A DNA stretch of 64,000 bases from the NCBI GenBank assembly GCA_021773835.1, contig JAJFJQ010000015.1, positions 62,001-126,000 of the forward strand, given 5' to 3'. The stretch is from Gammaproteobacteria bacterium. GTDB lineage: Bacteria; Pseudomonadota; Gammaproteobacteria; Ga0077536. Made by a program: the position numbers and the translations under genes. The notes under the pieces are model-generated. The model was not told where the DNA came from and ran no database searches. It was given only the letters and a program-made list of their open reading frames with translations. How positions within the stretch are numbered: the stretch's first letter is position 1; each line of letters starts with the position of its first letter. Positions 52,240 through 60,239 of the stretch are shown here, piece after piece.

Positions 52240-53280
52240 GTGTACGAAGCATTTTATAATCTCGACGCCAAAGCTTTTAGCTTACTTCCCAACCCCGCGT
52301 TCCTCTTTATGAGTCAGCAGCACGCACACGTGATGTCGACCCTTGAATATGCGATAAACAATGATGCAGCGCTATCGGTGGTAACGGGCGACGTCGGTGC
52401 CGGAAAAACCACCGCCATCCGCCAGCTGCTGATCCAGCTTGACCAGACCGTAACTGTTGGCCTGATCTCCAACACTCACCGCGAATTCGGTAGTCTCATG
52501 CAATCGGTTGCGTTGGCCTTTGGAATACATTTCAAAGGCAAAGAGAAGGTCGAGCTTTATCAAGATTTCACCGATTTTCTCGTTAACGAGTATGCCGCAG
52601 GGCGGCGCACCTTATTGATCTTGGACGAAGCACAAAACCTCGATGCTCAAACGCTCGAAGAGGTTCGGTTGCTCACCAATATCAACGCGGATGACCACAC
52701 CTTGCTGCAATTGCTGCTCGTTGGGCAATCTGAATTACGGGACTTACTCAGACGCCACGAACTACGCCAACTGACACAACGAATCAACGTAATGGCGATG
52801 CTCGGGCCGCTGGACGAGAGAGAAACAATAAATTACATCCGGCATCGTCTTACCCGCGCTGGCGGTGACGCAAAGCTGTTTCATAAAAATGCACTGCGGC
52901 TGATTTACTGGAACAGCCGCGGGATTCCACGCGTGATAAATTTGTTGTGCGAACTTGCACTGGACTACGGGTTTAGCCGCGGCAAAAGAAAAATTCACGC
53001 ACAAATCATCGCCGATATTGTGCATGATCGAGCGGAATCTGGTGTCTTCGGCGAAGTGGTTTACGATTTAGAGACCTTGGGGGCAACCGATAAGGCGAAT
53101 GCACTCGAGGCCGCCGCGCGTAAAAAGTTAAAAGCGCTAAAATCGCGAGCCGATTCCAAATCGTCGTCAGATGTAGTGTCACCGGAAATTCGACGGGTCG
53201 GAAAAAAAGTAACTGACCTACCCGTAGACCAGTCGGATGTGACGGAAATCTCCGTAAGGCAATTAAGCTCGATAGCGTAA
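52240..53280 (+). CDS. ExeA/GspA-like AAA ATPase
   Basis: A 346-residue P-loop ATPase. It has Walker A GDVGAGKTT (residues 50-58), Walker B LLILDEAQ (about 125-132), and a GIPRVINLLCELAL sensor-2 region. The N-terminal FYNLDAKAFSLLPNPAFLF is the signature of ExeA/MshM-type proteins linked to type II secretion, MSHA pili or exopolysaccharide export. It lacks a membrane helix and the peptidoglycan-binding domain of ExeA. No partner secretion genes are adjacent, so its system is elsewhere. The start is a GTG. The Lys-rich tail (about 290-346) is probably disordered. Confidence 0.85.
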   Translation: MYEAFYNLDAKAFSLLPNPAFLFMSQQHAHVMSTLEYAINNDAALSVVTGDVGAGKTTAIRQLLIQLDQTVTVGLISNTHREFGSLMQSVALAFGIHFKGKEKVELYQDFTDFLVNEYAAGRRTLLILDEAQNLDAQTLEEVRLLTNINADDHTLLQLLLVGQSELRDLLRRHELRQLTQRINVMAMLGPLDERETINYIRHRLTRAGGDAKLFHKNALRLIYWNSRGIPRVINLLCELALDYGFSRGKRKIHAQIIADIVHDRAESGVFGEVVYDLETLGATDKANALEAAARKKLKALKSRADSKSSSDVVSPEIRRVGKKVTDLPVDQSDVTEISVRQLSSIA

Positions 53281-53318
53281 ATTTCGCCGCAAACGTGGTG
53301 CCGGCTTTGGTTGACCGG

Positions 53319-53346
53319 AATATAATTTACTCCAATCCCATTTTTA
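53319..53346 (+). repeat. Degraded solo end of the MITE-like element
   Basis: A stretch with TATAATTTACTCCAATCCCA followed by TTTTTA matches the right ends of elements A and B (TATAATGTACTCCGACCCCA) with two or three changes. No left end is visible nearby, so this is a solo relic in the gap between the ATPase and Rieske ferredoxin genes. Confidence 0.5.
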
Positions 53347-53424
53347 AACTGCGATTATTGACGTAGCCTAATGCGACGAAATCGCCGTGAACCGGCGATT
53401 ATCAATTGTAATTGGAGGGTCTAA

Positions 53425-53742
53425 GTGGCCAGTACTCAATTAGTTCCCGTTGGTGAGTTATCGAAAGGCGAAATCCGAAAGGTCGAGATTGATGGGCGTC
53501 ACCTCTTATTAGTCAACGGAGAAAAAGGCCCCGCGCTAATCGATCGTGTGTGCCCTCATTTAGGAGGCGACCTCGCCAAGGGCAAGGTTGTTGCGCATCG
53601 AATACGTTGTTCTACCCACAGCTATGTATTTGACCTCAAAACGGGTAGTTGCCCCCTCGCGGAACGTGAAGGGTTCGAGCCGCTGGCAGTTTACGAGTTG
53701 CACGAAAGTGAAGGATATCTTTGCGTTGAATTAGCGGATTAG
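53425..53742 (+). CDS. Rieske [2Fe-2S] ferredoxin
   Basis: A 105-residue soluble Rieske protein. Cluster ligands are Cys43-x-His45 (RVCPHLGG) and Cys62-x2-His65 (RCSTHSY). No signal peptide is present, so it is cytoplasmic. It may pass electrons to a ring-hydroxylating oxygenase. The dioxygenases in the window (28401-29780 and 61122-62345) lack a ferredoxin partner, so it could serve either; the FAD/cytochrome b5 protein just downstream is another candidate partner. The start is a GTG with a GGAGG site. Confidence 0.88.
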   Translation: MASTQLVPVGELSKGEIRKVEIDGRHLLLVNGEKGPALIDRVCPHLGGDLAKGKVVAHRIRCSTHSYVFDLKTGSCPLAEREGFEPLAVYELHESEGYLCVELAD

Positions 53743-53941
53743 CAATCACATAGCGACGACACCACTTTTGGATCGCGCCGTATGTTGCGATCCTTCTGCC
53801 GGCCTTTGACCAAGTTGACCATCCCCGTCGAGACCACACCGGAGTCACCTGCGGCCTACCATCGGGCATCACGGTCGAGAGGCGTACAAAGGATTTTTTC
53901 TCGAACAGATCTCGAGAATTCTCGGGGACACCAGCTACCAT
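53739..53941 (-). pseudogene. PPOX-class (pyridoxamine-phosphate-oxidase-like) oxidoreductase pseudogene
   Basis: The reading starts MVAGVPENSRDLFEKKS and continues RLSTVMPDGRPQVTPVW, the classic start of a PPOX-class F420/FMN oxidoreductase. After Trp at about 53835 the frame is lost. The continuation is in another frame, as VNLVKGRQKDRNIRRDP, which in intact homologues follows about nine residues later. So there is a small deletion with frameshift, and the frame then stops at 53739, missing the C-terminal half. The end overlaps the stop of the convergent Rieske gene. The intact ancestor had about 130-140 residues. Confidence 0.75.
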
Positions 53942-54086
53942 GGGATGTTCTCCTCGTTGATGAAGGATATAACGATAGATCCAAAAGCAAAGATGATTGG
54001 ATTTTGAAGCCGACCTGTGGGCAATAGTTGGGTGATAAAGAAGACTCCTTGACCGGTTCAAAAGTCCTTGCCGTCGTTGAATCTGG

Positions 54087-54111
54087 ATGATACCGTACGG
54101 TACGGTATCAT
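54087..54111. promoter_or_regulatory. Perfect 25-nt palindrome, TetR operator candidate
   Basis: ATGATACCGTAC-G-GTACGGTATCAT is a perfect inverted repeat with 12-bp arms, 69 bp before the FAD/cytochrome b5 gene. TetR-family repressors bind palindromes of this size, and a tetR gene is the next gene in the operon (55864). It overlaps the region where the operon promoter is expected. The regulator assignment is inferred. Confidence 0.65.
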
Positions 54112-54179
54112 TATATTTCAAACTCTAATGTGGGTCGTCCTCGACGCCGGCGGCCCGATCAGGTCGGGAGGTAGTCGTT

Positions 54180-55850
54180 ATGCATGCAATTATCGTCGGA
54201 GCCGGAATGGGGGGACTATTCGCCGCATTAGCACTTCGGGAATCAGGTGAATTCGAGTCCATCGATGTCTATGAACAAACCCGAGAGCCAAGTACAGCCG
54301 GCGCCGGCTTGAATATCCCACCCAACGCGGCACGCTTGTGCCACTGGTTGGGTGTCGATCTCGACGGCGGCGATCCAAAAGGTGCACACGGTGCAGTCGA
54401 TGGAGGCCGTGCAGCCATTCTCGAGAGCACTCGCGGGATCATGGCCGACGGAACGGTGTCGGTAAAACCGATTGACCACAACACCGTTATTGGCGACGGC
54501 GCGGGATTTCATCATATGCATCGTCTTGATTTGTTGATGTGCCTGTATAAGAGAGCTTTCGAGTTCGCCCCGGAAACGGGGGCCACCTGCCCGATAAAAA
54601 TCCATATGGGTAAACGCTTAAAGGCACTACAGCAGGACGCGTCTTCTGCCACGGCGACATTTGAAGATGGCACCCAAGCAAGCGGCGAGCTGGTCGTCGG
54701 TGCCGACGGCATCAATTCAAAAACGCTACGGCTATTGTGGCCTGAGGCGCCACCCAGGCGCTGGACGGAGGTCACGTGCTATCGCGGTTTGATCCCGCGT
54801 GAGACCGTCCGAGGGCTAATGAAGGCTGACGGTAGTCCTATGGATAACAATCCGATCGATTCCTTCAGTATGGACGCCCGCAAAACGCTGAAAGGGTACG
54901 TGATCACCTACTGGGTACGCGGAGGCGAACTGCTAAACGTGTGGATGGCGTACTACGAGCCGAATTCCGCAGAATTCGAAACGGACGAAGGCGACTGGTT
55001 TCCCGCCGACCGGCAGGAAATGTACAAAAACATGTCGAACGCTTTTGCTGGCGACAGCAGGAAAGACGACATCCTTGCGTTGGCTAGTGCGGTGGAGGAC
55101 CCAACGAAGTGGGGACTCTATGATTTCGATGCCTTTGAATATTGGCAAGACGGTCGAATTTGCCTACTTGGCGATGCCGCTCATTCCATGTTGCCGACGT
55201 TTGGACAGGGCGCTGCGCAAGCGATGGAGGACGGAGCGGCGCTATACAGTTGTTTTAAGCTGCATGGGAAAGACGTGTATAGCGCACTGTTACATTACGA
55301 AAGGGTTCGACATTATCGCGCCACGCGCTTTCAATTTGCGTCAAAGTTTCTTTTTAAGCATCTCGAGCCCGAGGATACGCCGCAACGGCGGCAAATCTTG
55401 AAGGCGTTAAACGAACGGGACTACCCTGTTTTTGACCACGAACAACGTGCCGGCGACGATGATTCCTGGATTTACGCCTTTGATGCTCGCGAGATAGGGG
55501 ACAAGCTGCCGTTGAAAAAACTGGGGCCGTGGGATTTTCGCTCGCGCTCAGCGGCTATGGAGGCCCGGCGCGAGGTGATGGGAAATCTTTGGACACCTAA
55601 GACATCGTTAAATGGCGATCGCAAGGTCACGCGGGCCGAAGTCGCGGAGCACAACACGTTCGATGATTGTTGGGTGATCATTCGGGATAAGGTTTACGAT
55701 ATCAGCGAATGGAAAGACCACCACCCTGGCGGACCGTTTGTCGCGAGAATGCATGCCGGCAAAGATGCGACAGGCGAGTTTGGCGACTACCACAGCAAAA
55801 TGGCAGAACGCCACATGACTCACTTCTGCGTCGGCGAAGTAGTCGATTGA
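54180..55850 (+). CDS. FAD-dependent monooxygenase fused to a C-terminal cytochrome b5 domain
   Basis: A 556-residue fusion. Residues about 1-400 are a class A flavoprotein monooxygenase: the nucleotide motif GAGMGGLFAA, the DG motif VGADGINSK, and the GD motif LLGDAAHSMLPTFGQG. Residues about 478-556 are a cytochrome b5-like heme domain starting VTRAEVAEHNTFDDCWV, with axial His515 in the HPGG motif and His538 in DYHS, 23 residues apart as expected. Such a heme domain joined to a flavin hydroxylase suggests internal or external electron transfer beyond NAD(P)H. It is followed by its TetR regulator (13 bp gap). Confidence 0.9.
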   Translation: MHAIIVGAGMGGLFAALALRESGEFESIDVYEQTREPSTAGAGLNIPPNAARLCHWLGVDLDGGDPKGAHGAVDGGRAAILESTRGIMADGTVSVKPIDHNTVIGDGAGFHHMHRLDLLMCLYKRAFEFAPETGATCPIKIHMGKRLKALQQDASSATATFEDGTQASGELVVGADGINSKTLRLLWPEAPPRRWTEVTCYRGLIPRETVRGLMKADGSPMDNNPIDSFSMDARKTLKGYVITYWVRGGELLNVWMAYYEPNSAEFETDEGDWFPADRQEMYKNMSNAFAGDSRKDDILALASAVEDPTKWGLYDFDAFEYWQDGRICLLGDAAHSMLPTFGQGAAQAMEDGAALYSCFKLHGKDVYSALLHYERVRHYRATRFQFASKFLFKHLEPEDTPQRRQILKALNERDYPVFDHEQRAGDDDSWIYAFDAREIGDKLPLKKLGPWDFRSRSAAMEARREVMGNLWTPKTSLNGDRKVTRAEVAEHNTFDDCWVIIRDKVYDISEWKDHHPGGPFVARMHAGKDATGEFGDYHSKMAERHMTHFCVGEVVD

Positions 55851-55863
55851 ATTTGGTGAAATA

Positions 55864-56469
55864 ATGTCCGCTGTAAGTTTATCTATTAGTAAGCGTCAAA
55901 CAATCCTTGAAGAAGCTACGGAACTGTTCCTAGAGCAAGGATACAACGCGGCTAGCATGTCGGAACTACTGAGGCGTGTCGGCGGATCCAAGACGACCAT
56001 TTACACGCACTTCGGGGATAAGGCCGGCTTGTTCACCGCAATTGTCGATGAACTGCTGAAGGAGACGGTAGCGTTTACGGATTCTGATCGGCTGGTGTCG
56101 CTGAGTTTACGCGATGCGCTCGAGGCGATCGCACTACAACATCTCGAAGTCGTGCTATCGGATCGCTATATTCGCATGATCCGGATCGTCGTCGCCGAAG
56201 TCGATCGATTTCCCGAGATTGGCGAGGCGTTCTATGCGCACGGGCCGGGCTTGAGTTACAAAAACTTCGAGACTTTTCTCAAACGGCAGGTTGCTTCGGG
56301 GGATCTCGACATCGACGATACGGCACGCGCGACGGACACCTTTTTCGGCACGTTACTGCATCGCGAAGTACTGGCACGAATCTATGGCGTAAAAACGACC
56401 CCGTTGCGCAACCGAAAAGCTATGGCAGAAGCTGTCACCGACGAATTTATAACCCGATACCGCGCATAA
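55864..56469 (+). CDS. TetR/AcrR family transcriptional regulator
   Basis: A 201-residue TetR repressor. The N-terminal HTH (about 10-55) has TELFLEQGYNAASMSELLRRVGGSKTTIYTHF split across the standard helices. The C-terminal TetR_C-like domain (about 70-195) is an unassigned ligand-binding region. It is co-transcribed with the upstream FAD/cytochrome b5 gene and is the likely reader of the palindrome at 54087-54111. The ligand is probably the substrate or product of that monooxygenase. Confidence 0.9.
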   Translation: MSAVSLSISKRQTILEEATELFLEQGYNAASMSELLRRVGGSKTTIYTHFGDKAGLFTAIVDELLKETVAFTDSDRLVSLSLRDALEAIALQHLEVVLSDRYIRMIRIVVAEVDRFPEIGEAFYAHGPGLSYKNFETFLKRQVASGDLDIDDTARATDTFFGTLLHREVLARIYGVKTTPLRNRKAMAEAVTDEFITRYRA

Positions 56470-56680
56470 GCTAATCGCTGCATCAGCCCTTCCAAATCAA
56501 CACTTAATAGGACCTCAACGTTACTTAAAAACGCAATCCTAGAAGCTGCAGACACCGCTGGTGGTAAAGAGGGCTTAGTCGAATACCCGGCCGTTAAAGC
56601 GCGAACGGGTCCAGCCGGCTTTTAGAATTTTCCCTAACGGGATACACAGGATAAGTATTTATTTTGAGTAGAAGCCATTA

Positions 56681-57382
56681 CTAGTCTTTTTTGAATTGCG
56701 CACTGCCAAACATATTTTTGTAAGTTTCTTCAGATGGATTACCGACTTTCAAATCATCTGACATCATCGCAATTCCGCGTTGTACGCCAGGCCTTTGCGA
56801 AACTTCTTCGTTCCATCTCAACACGTTCGGGTATTCGTCTAATTCAATTTTGTGCATGGTGCGTTGTTTGATCGTAGTCCAGGGAAAGGTCGCAACATCG
56901 GCAATGGAGAAATCATCGCCAGCAAGATAGGTGAACTCAGCAAGACGTTTGTCCAACACACTGTAAATTTGTTTGCTGACATTGTGGTAACGTTCTTTTG
57001 CTAGGGGAATATCTTCCGGGCAATAGCCTTGAAAGTAACCATTCTGGCCGAACATGGGACCAACGTTGCCCATCTGAAACATCAACCACTGCTTCACCTC
57101 ATAACGTGTTTTAACATCCTTCGGATAAAGCTTGCCGGTTTTTTCTGCCAGATAAAGTAGGATCGCGCCCGATTCAAAAACGCTATAGGGTTGGCCCCCG
57201 GGACCATCCGTATCAACGATGGCGGGGACGCGGTTATTTGGGCTTATTTTAATGAATTCCGGATCAAACTGTGCACCATTGTGAATGTCGATCGGAAAGA
57301 TTTTGTAATCGATCTCGACTTCCTCGAGCATGATTGCAGTCTTGTGACCATTTGGGGTGGGCCAATAGTAATGATGAATCAT
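56681..57382 (-). CDS. Glutathione S-transferase family protein (YfcG/YghU-like)
   Basis: A 233-residue GST of the Nu-like type. The N-terminal region carries WPTPNGHKTAIMLEE and the SPNNRVPAIVDTDGPGG loop characteristic of YfcG disulfide oxidoreductases, with YSVFESGAILLYLAEKTGKLYP for glutathione. The helical domain has YLAGDDFSIADVATFPW. It starts inside the stop of the upstream GST gene (ATGA overlap), so the two form a coupled pair. Reaction and substrate are unknown. Confidence 0.9.
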   Translation of the reverse strand: MIHHYYWPTPNGHKTAIMLEEVEIDYKIFPIDIHNGAQFDPEFIKISPNNRVPAIVDTDGPGGQPYSVFESGAILLYLAEKTGKLYPKDVKTRYEVKQWLMFQMGNVGPMFGQNGYFQGYCPEDIPLAKERYHNVSKQIYSVLDKRLAEFTYLAGDDFSIADVATFPWTTIKQRTMHKIELDEYPNVLRWNEEVSQRPGVQRGIAMMSDDLKVGNPSEETYKNMFGSAQFKKD

Positions 57383-58119
57383 AGGGTTCCATTCTGCTTC
57401 TGTAATTCAAGCACTTCTTGAACATTTTTTTGCAGAAACTCGGCCGAGTCATCGCCGACATAATCGACGTTGTAATGCTTGGTCACGGATGGGCGTTGTA
57501 GGGCGTCTCTATACCAGGCTTCAAGATTAGGTCGGTTCTCGAAACAATCGAAATCTGGGTGTAGCGGATCTTTATCGTCATAGAAATTTACGCGAAAATC
57601 CACATAACTAATAGCATGCAGCATAGCCGCTTGACCGATATCAAAATCGGTAAATCCACGTTTGCACGAAGCCTCAAGTTTGTCGAAGCCTCTAAAGAAT
57701 TTTGGCCATATCCATTCGAAAAATTCGATACGTCGTTTGTCTTCAGGGTTCCAGCACTCCATAACTAACAGTACCGTTGATTCAAAAATAGTATCGGCAA
57801 TGGTGAGACGCGTAATCGCATCCCAACGTGAGGGGCCATTCTCAGGGTATAGTTTTTTTCCCGATTTGCTCATGCTATCGAGACATTCAACGATTGCCTG
57901 ACTAGCATAAATCGCCTGCCCATCGTCAAGGACCAGCGTCGGCACCTTATCAAGAGGATTAACGAGAGCGATGGAATATTTGTCGCCCTGATCCTCACCC
58001 TCCCGATTTTTAAACGGATAGGTGGGAACGAAAGTCATGTCATCCCATAGTCCAACTTCGTGGATCGACACCAGTACCTTATGAACAAATGAATGAAATG
58101 GCGAGTAAAAAAGTTTCAT
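57379..58119 (-). CDS. Glutathione S-transferase family protein (second of pair)
   Basis: A 246-residue GST-like protein. It begins MKLFYSPFHSFVHKVLVSIHE. The glutathione-binding region has NPLDKVPTLVLDDGQAIYASQAIVECLD. It is more diverged from YfcG than its partner. The 4-bp overlap with the downstream GST suggests a heteromeric or sequential role. Tandem GSTs also occur in haloalkane, lignin-ether and epoxide catabolic operons. The upstream 301-bp gap is the promoter region. Confidence 0.85.
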   Translation of the reverse strand: MKLFYSPFHSFVHKVLVSIHEVGLWDDMTFVPTYPFKNREGEDQGDKYSIALVNPLDKVPTLVLDDGQAIYASQAIVECLDSMSKSGKKLYPENGPSRWDAITRLTIADTIFESTVLLVMECWNPEDKRRIEFFEWIWPKFFRGFDKLEASCKRGFTDFDIGQAAMLHAISYVDFRVNFYDDKDPLHPDFDCFENRPNLEAWYRDALQRPSVTKHYNVDYVGDDSAEFLQKNVQEVLELQKQNGTL

Positions 58120-58420
58120 GCTTGTTCCCTCAAATGATTTAAAACGTTATATGCAGGGTATCGTTTTTTCTACGCTCGAAATAACCTATCGATCGGGCAG
58201 ATTGTCCAAATTCTTTAAGGTAACAAAGGGACAAGGGCGTTGCGGTATCGTGCGCTTTTTACCGTGTCGCCACGCGGTTAGGTAAAAGCTTAACGCGTTG
58301 TGAGTGATCGAAACAAAAGAAGTGAAATAAATTGGTGACCGGGAGCTTCCGGAGATTGTATATGTCGATCTCCAGCCAATCTGGCGTGACTGTTGGGCGT
58401 TCGCGAATAATACGAACGAT
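58120..58420. other. Gap upstream of the GST pair
   Basis: No gene is supported. Two weak hairpins are visible: GGAGAT-N11-ATCTCC near 58351-58373 and GTTCG-N9-CGAAC near 58399-58417. The latter could terminate transcripts of the leftward gene group starting at 60031. The rest is presumably the GST promoter region. Confidence 0.4.
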
Positions 58421-58789
58421 CTAGTCTGTCTCTTGTTCCACCATGCTCATGGCTTCGGCATAGGAGGCTCGGTCCTTATCTTCAGGTCTACCTTCCAGGC
58501 CTTCAATTTCTGAGTACACAATGCGGGTAATTTCGCCAAGCATTTCTTGGCGGCGGGCTGCGCGTTGCTGCATCACTTCTGCAGTCGGTTCGAACGCTTC
58601 GATGTCAGTTGCGTTGAACAGCCCGCGTTGTGCGGCGAGTTGCTCGATGGTATCCATGCGGTCGCGCATGACAGATACTTCGCCTGCCAGCCCCATCAGC
58701 ATGGCGAGTAGCTTGTCGACATCGGGATCGGCGAAAAAGAAGGGGCGTTCGCCTTTTGCTTTACGCGGTAAAGTTGGGTTATCTGACAA
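58421..58789 (-). CDS. Small coiled-coil-like protein of unknown function
   Basis: A 122-residue hydrophilic, helical protein. Residues 24-50 (DKLLAMLMGLAGEVSVMRDRMDTIE) look like an amphipathic or coiled-coil helix, followed by acidic and charged helices. No signal peptide or membrane helix is seen. It is encoded 72 bp after the methyltransferase gene on the same strand, so a shared transcript is likely. I recall proteins of this kind near Rieske oxygenase genes, but cannot name a family. Its role is unknown. Confidence 0.6.
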   Translation of the reverse strand: MSDNPTLPRKAKGERPFFFADPDVDKLLAMLMGLAGEVSVMRDRMDTIEQLAAQRGLFNATDIEAFEPTAEVMQQRAARRQEMLGEITRIVYSEIEGLEGRPEDKDRASYAEAMSMVEQETD

Positions 58790-58861
58790 TGCGGGCCTCT
58801 TTAATTATTCGTCTATCAATCGGGTCAATCGTTAGGTTTTACGTTTCGCGCAAGCTGCCGC

Positions 58862-60031
58862 TCATTTTTCTGCACCATACAGAAACCAAAAGCCACCACC
58901 GCCAAAATCTCCACCTTGAAATTTATTCGAGCGTTTCGCCTTTGCCACCTGAAAAGCGCTGGACGCCATTTCTTCAAATTCTTTGTCCGGATCGAAGCCA
59001 GAATCGGCGGCGAGTTGTTTAAGGTCTATTTCATGAGAACGGCGCCAGAAGGGTTCGTTATTGTTTACGGTATCCCAGTCAAGCATGAATGCATCAAAGG
59101 CTTCCATGCCAGCATACGGTGGCGTCTCCGCGTGGACCATGATGCCGCCTGGTTTGAGTAGGCGATGGCACTCGGCAATTATATTTTTTATGGATTTTTG
59201 CGAGGTCTCGTGCAGTAAGATGCTCGAGACGATGAGATCGAACGAGTTGTCTTCAAAGTTCGTACCCTCGGCATTCTGCTGTGAGTAGTGAATTTCTTTG
59301 CCCATCGATTCGGCGCGCGCATGTGCGTAGCGCAACATTGGACTCGCAACATCTATGGCCTGTACCTCTGCTTGTGGCCATTGTTCTGCATACGCCACGG
59401 TGCTGTGGCCGACGGAACAACCCATATCTAAAATTCTAGCGGGCTCAAACCCTGGTCGTCTTTCTTTCAACCACTCGATAATACTGCGGCCGATGTCCGA
59501 GTTATCAGGACCCATCTGACCCATCGCATAAATGAACACGGCGCGGTCATAAACGGCGCCCGGTGCTACATCGTCGCTCACAACCTCGGTGTGATATCCG
59601 CCGGGTTGGCAATGGATATCTACAGCCGATAGGTAACGCGGCACCGCTAGGCTTGGATCCAAGGTTAATGAACCTTTCGCGCCACCATTAACTTTGCTGC
59701 GCCGAACCAGGCCCTCGAGATCTCTCTCGACAGGTTTTTGTGCGGCGGACCACATAATTTCTTGGCTGGTGCGAAGTAGTGCACTCCACATTTGGTAATG
59801 TGGGTCTTTGGTCATGAACGGTTCAACATCGGTGCGCAACACCGGGGCCTTGCCGGTTGTCTTAGTGATTTCTGGTTCTACGCGTTTTTCGTACGCGACG
59901 CGAACACCCGGGTGGATCTTGGCGACGATGTGCTCTTTGAAAGAGCGAGCGAACTGTTGGCGTGCTAATTCGTCATGCGTTGGTTTGGGCAGCATGTCAT
60001 GTCTACCCTGCTCTAGTTCGTTCATGTCCAT
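58862..60031 (-). CDS. SAM-dependent methyltransferase with an extra N-terminal domain
   Basis: A 389-residue protein. The catalytic domain (about 170-330) has motif I RILDMGCSVGHSTVAYAE, the AIDVASPML acidic site and the NLIVSSILLHE-like motif IV. The first 160 or so residues form an additional domain with no clear relative, containing LARQQFARSFKEHIV and KDPHYQMWSALLRTSQE. It belongs to a leftward pair with the small coiled-coil gene and is divergent from the alpha/beta hydrolase by 208 bp. The methyl acceptor is unknown. Confidence 0.82.
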   Translation of the reverse strand: MDMNELEQGRHDMLPKPTHDELARQQFARSFKEHIVAKIHPGVRVAYEKRVEPEITKTTGKAPVLRTDVEPFMTKDPHYQMWSALLRTSQEIMWSAAQKPVERDLEGLVRRSKVNGGAKGSLTLDPSLAVPRYLSAVDIHCQPGGYHTEVVSDDVAPGAVYDRAVFIYAMGQMGPDNSDIGRSIIEWLKERRPGFEPARILDMGCSVGHSTVAYAEQWPQAEVQAIDVASPMLRYAHARAESMGKEIHYSQQNAEGTNFEDNSFDLIVSSILLHETSQKSIKNIIAECHRLLKPGGIMVHAETPPYAGMEAFDAFMLDWDTVNNNEPFWRRSHEIDLKQLAADSGFDPDKEFEEMASSAFQVAKAKRSNKFQGGDFGGGGFWFLYGAEK

Positions 60032-60239
60032 CGTCGCTCTCCAAGATATTGGCTCCCAGGCTATGCGCTGGGATTGGATGTTGGTTGTGGGCCGATTGTC
60101 AGGTCATTATTCGCCACCGGATACCAGGATTCAAGCTACGCCCTTTGGCCGACCCTGGTAATATTCGTGCCGTCTCGCGTGGCAATGCACAGGTGCGGGT
60201 GGACAAACCCGTCTTTGGTTAACAGATAGGACTAAAAGT

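Noticed and set aside
53636-54121. A 161-residue minus-strand open frame as a complete gene
   Set aside because: Only its middle 36 residues match a known family, and the family sequence continues in another frame. The upstream part crosses the TetR-type palindrome and the end overlaps the Rieske gene. It is annotated as a pseudogene instead.
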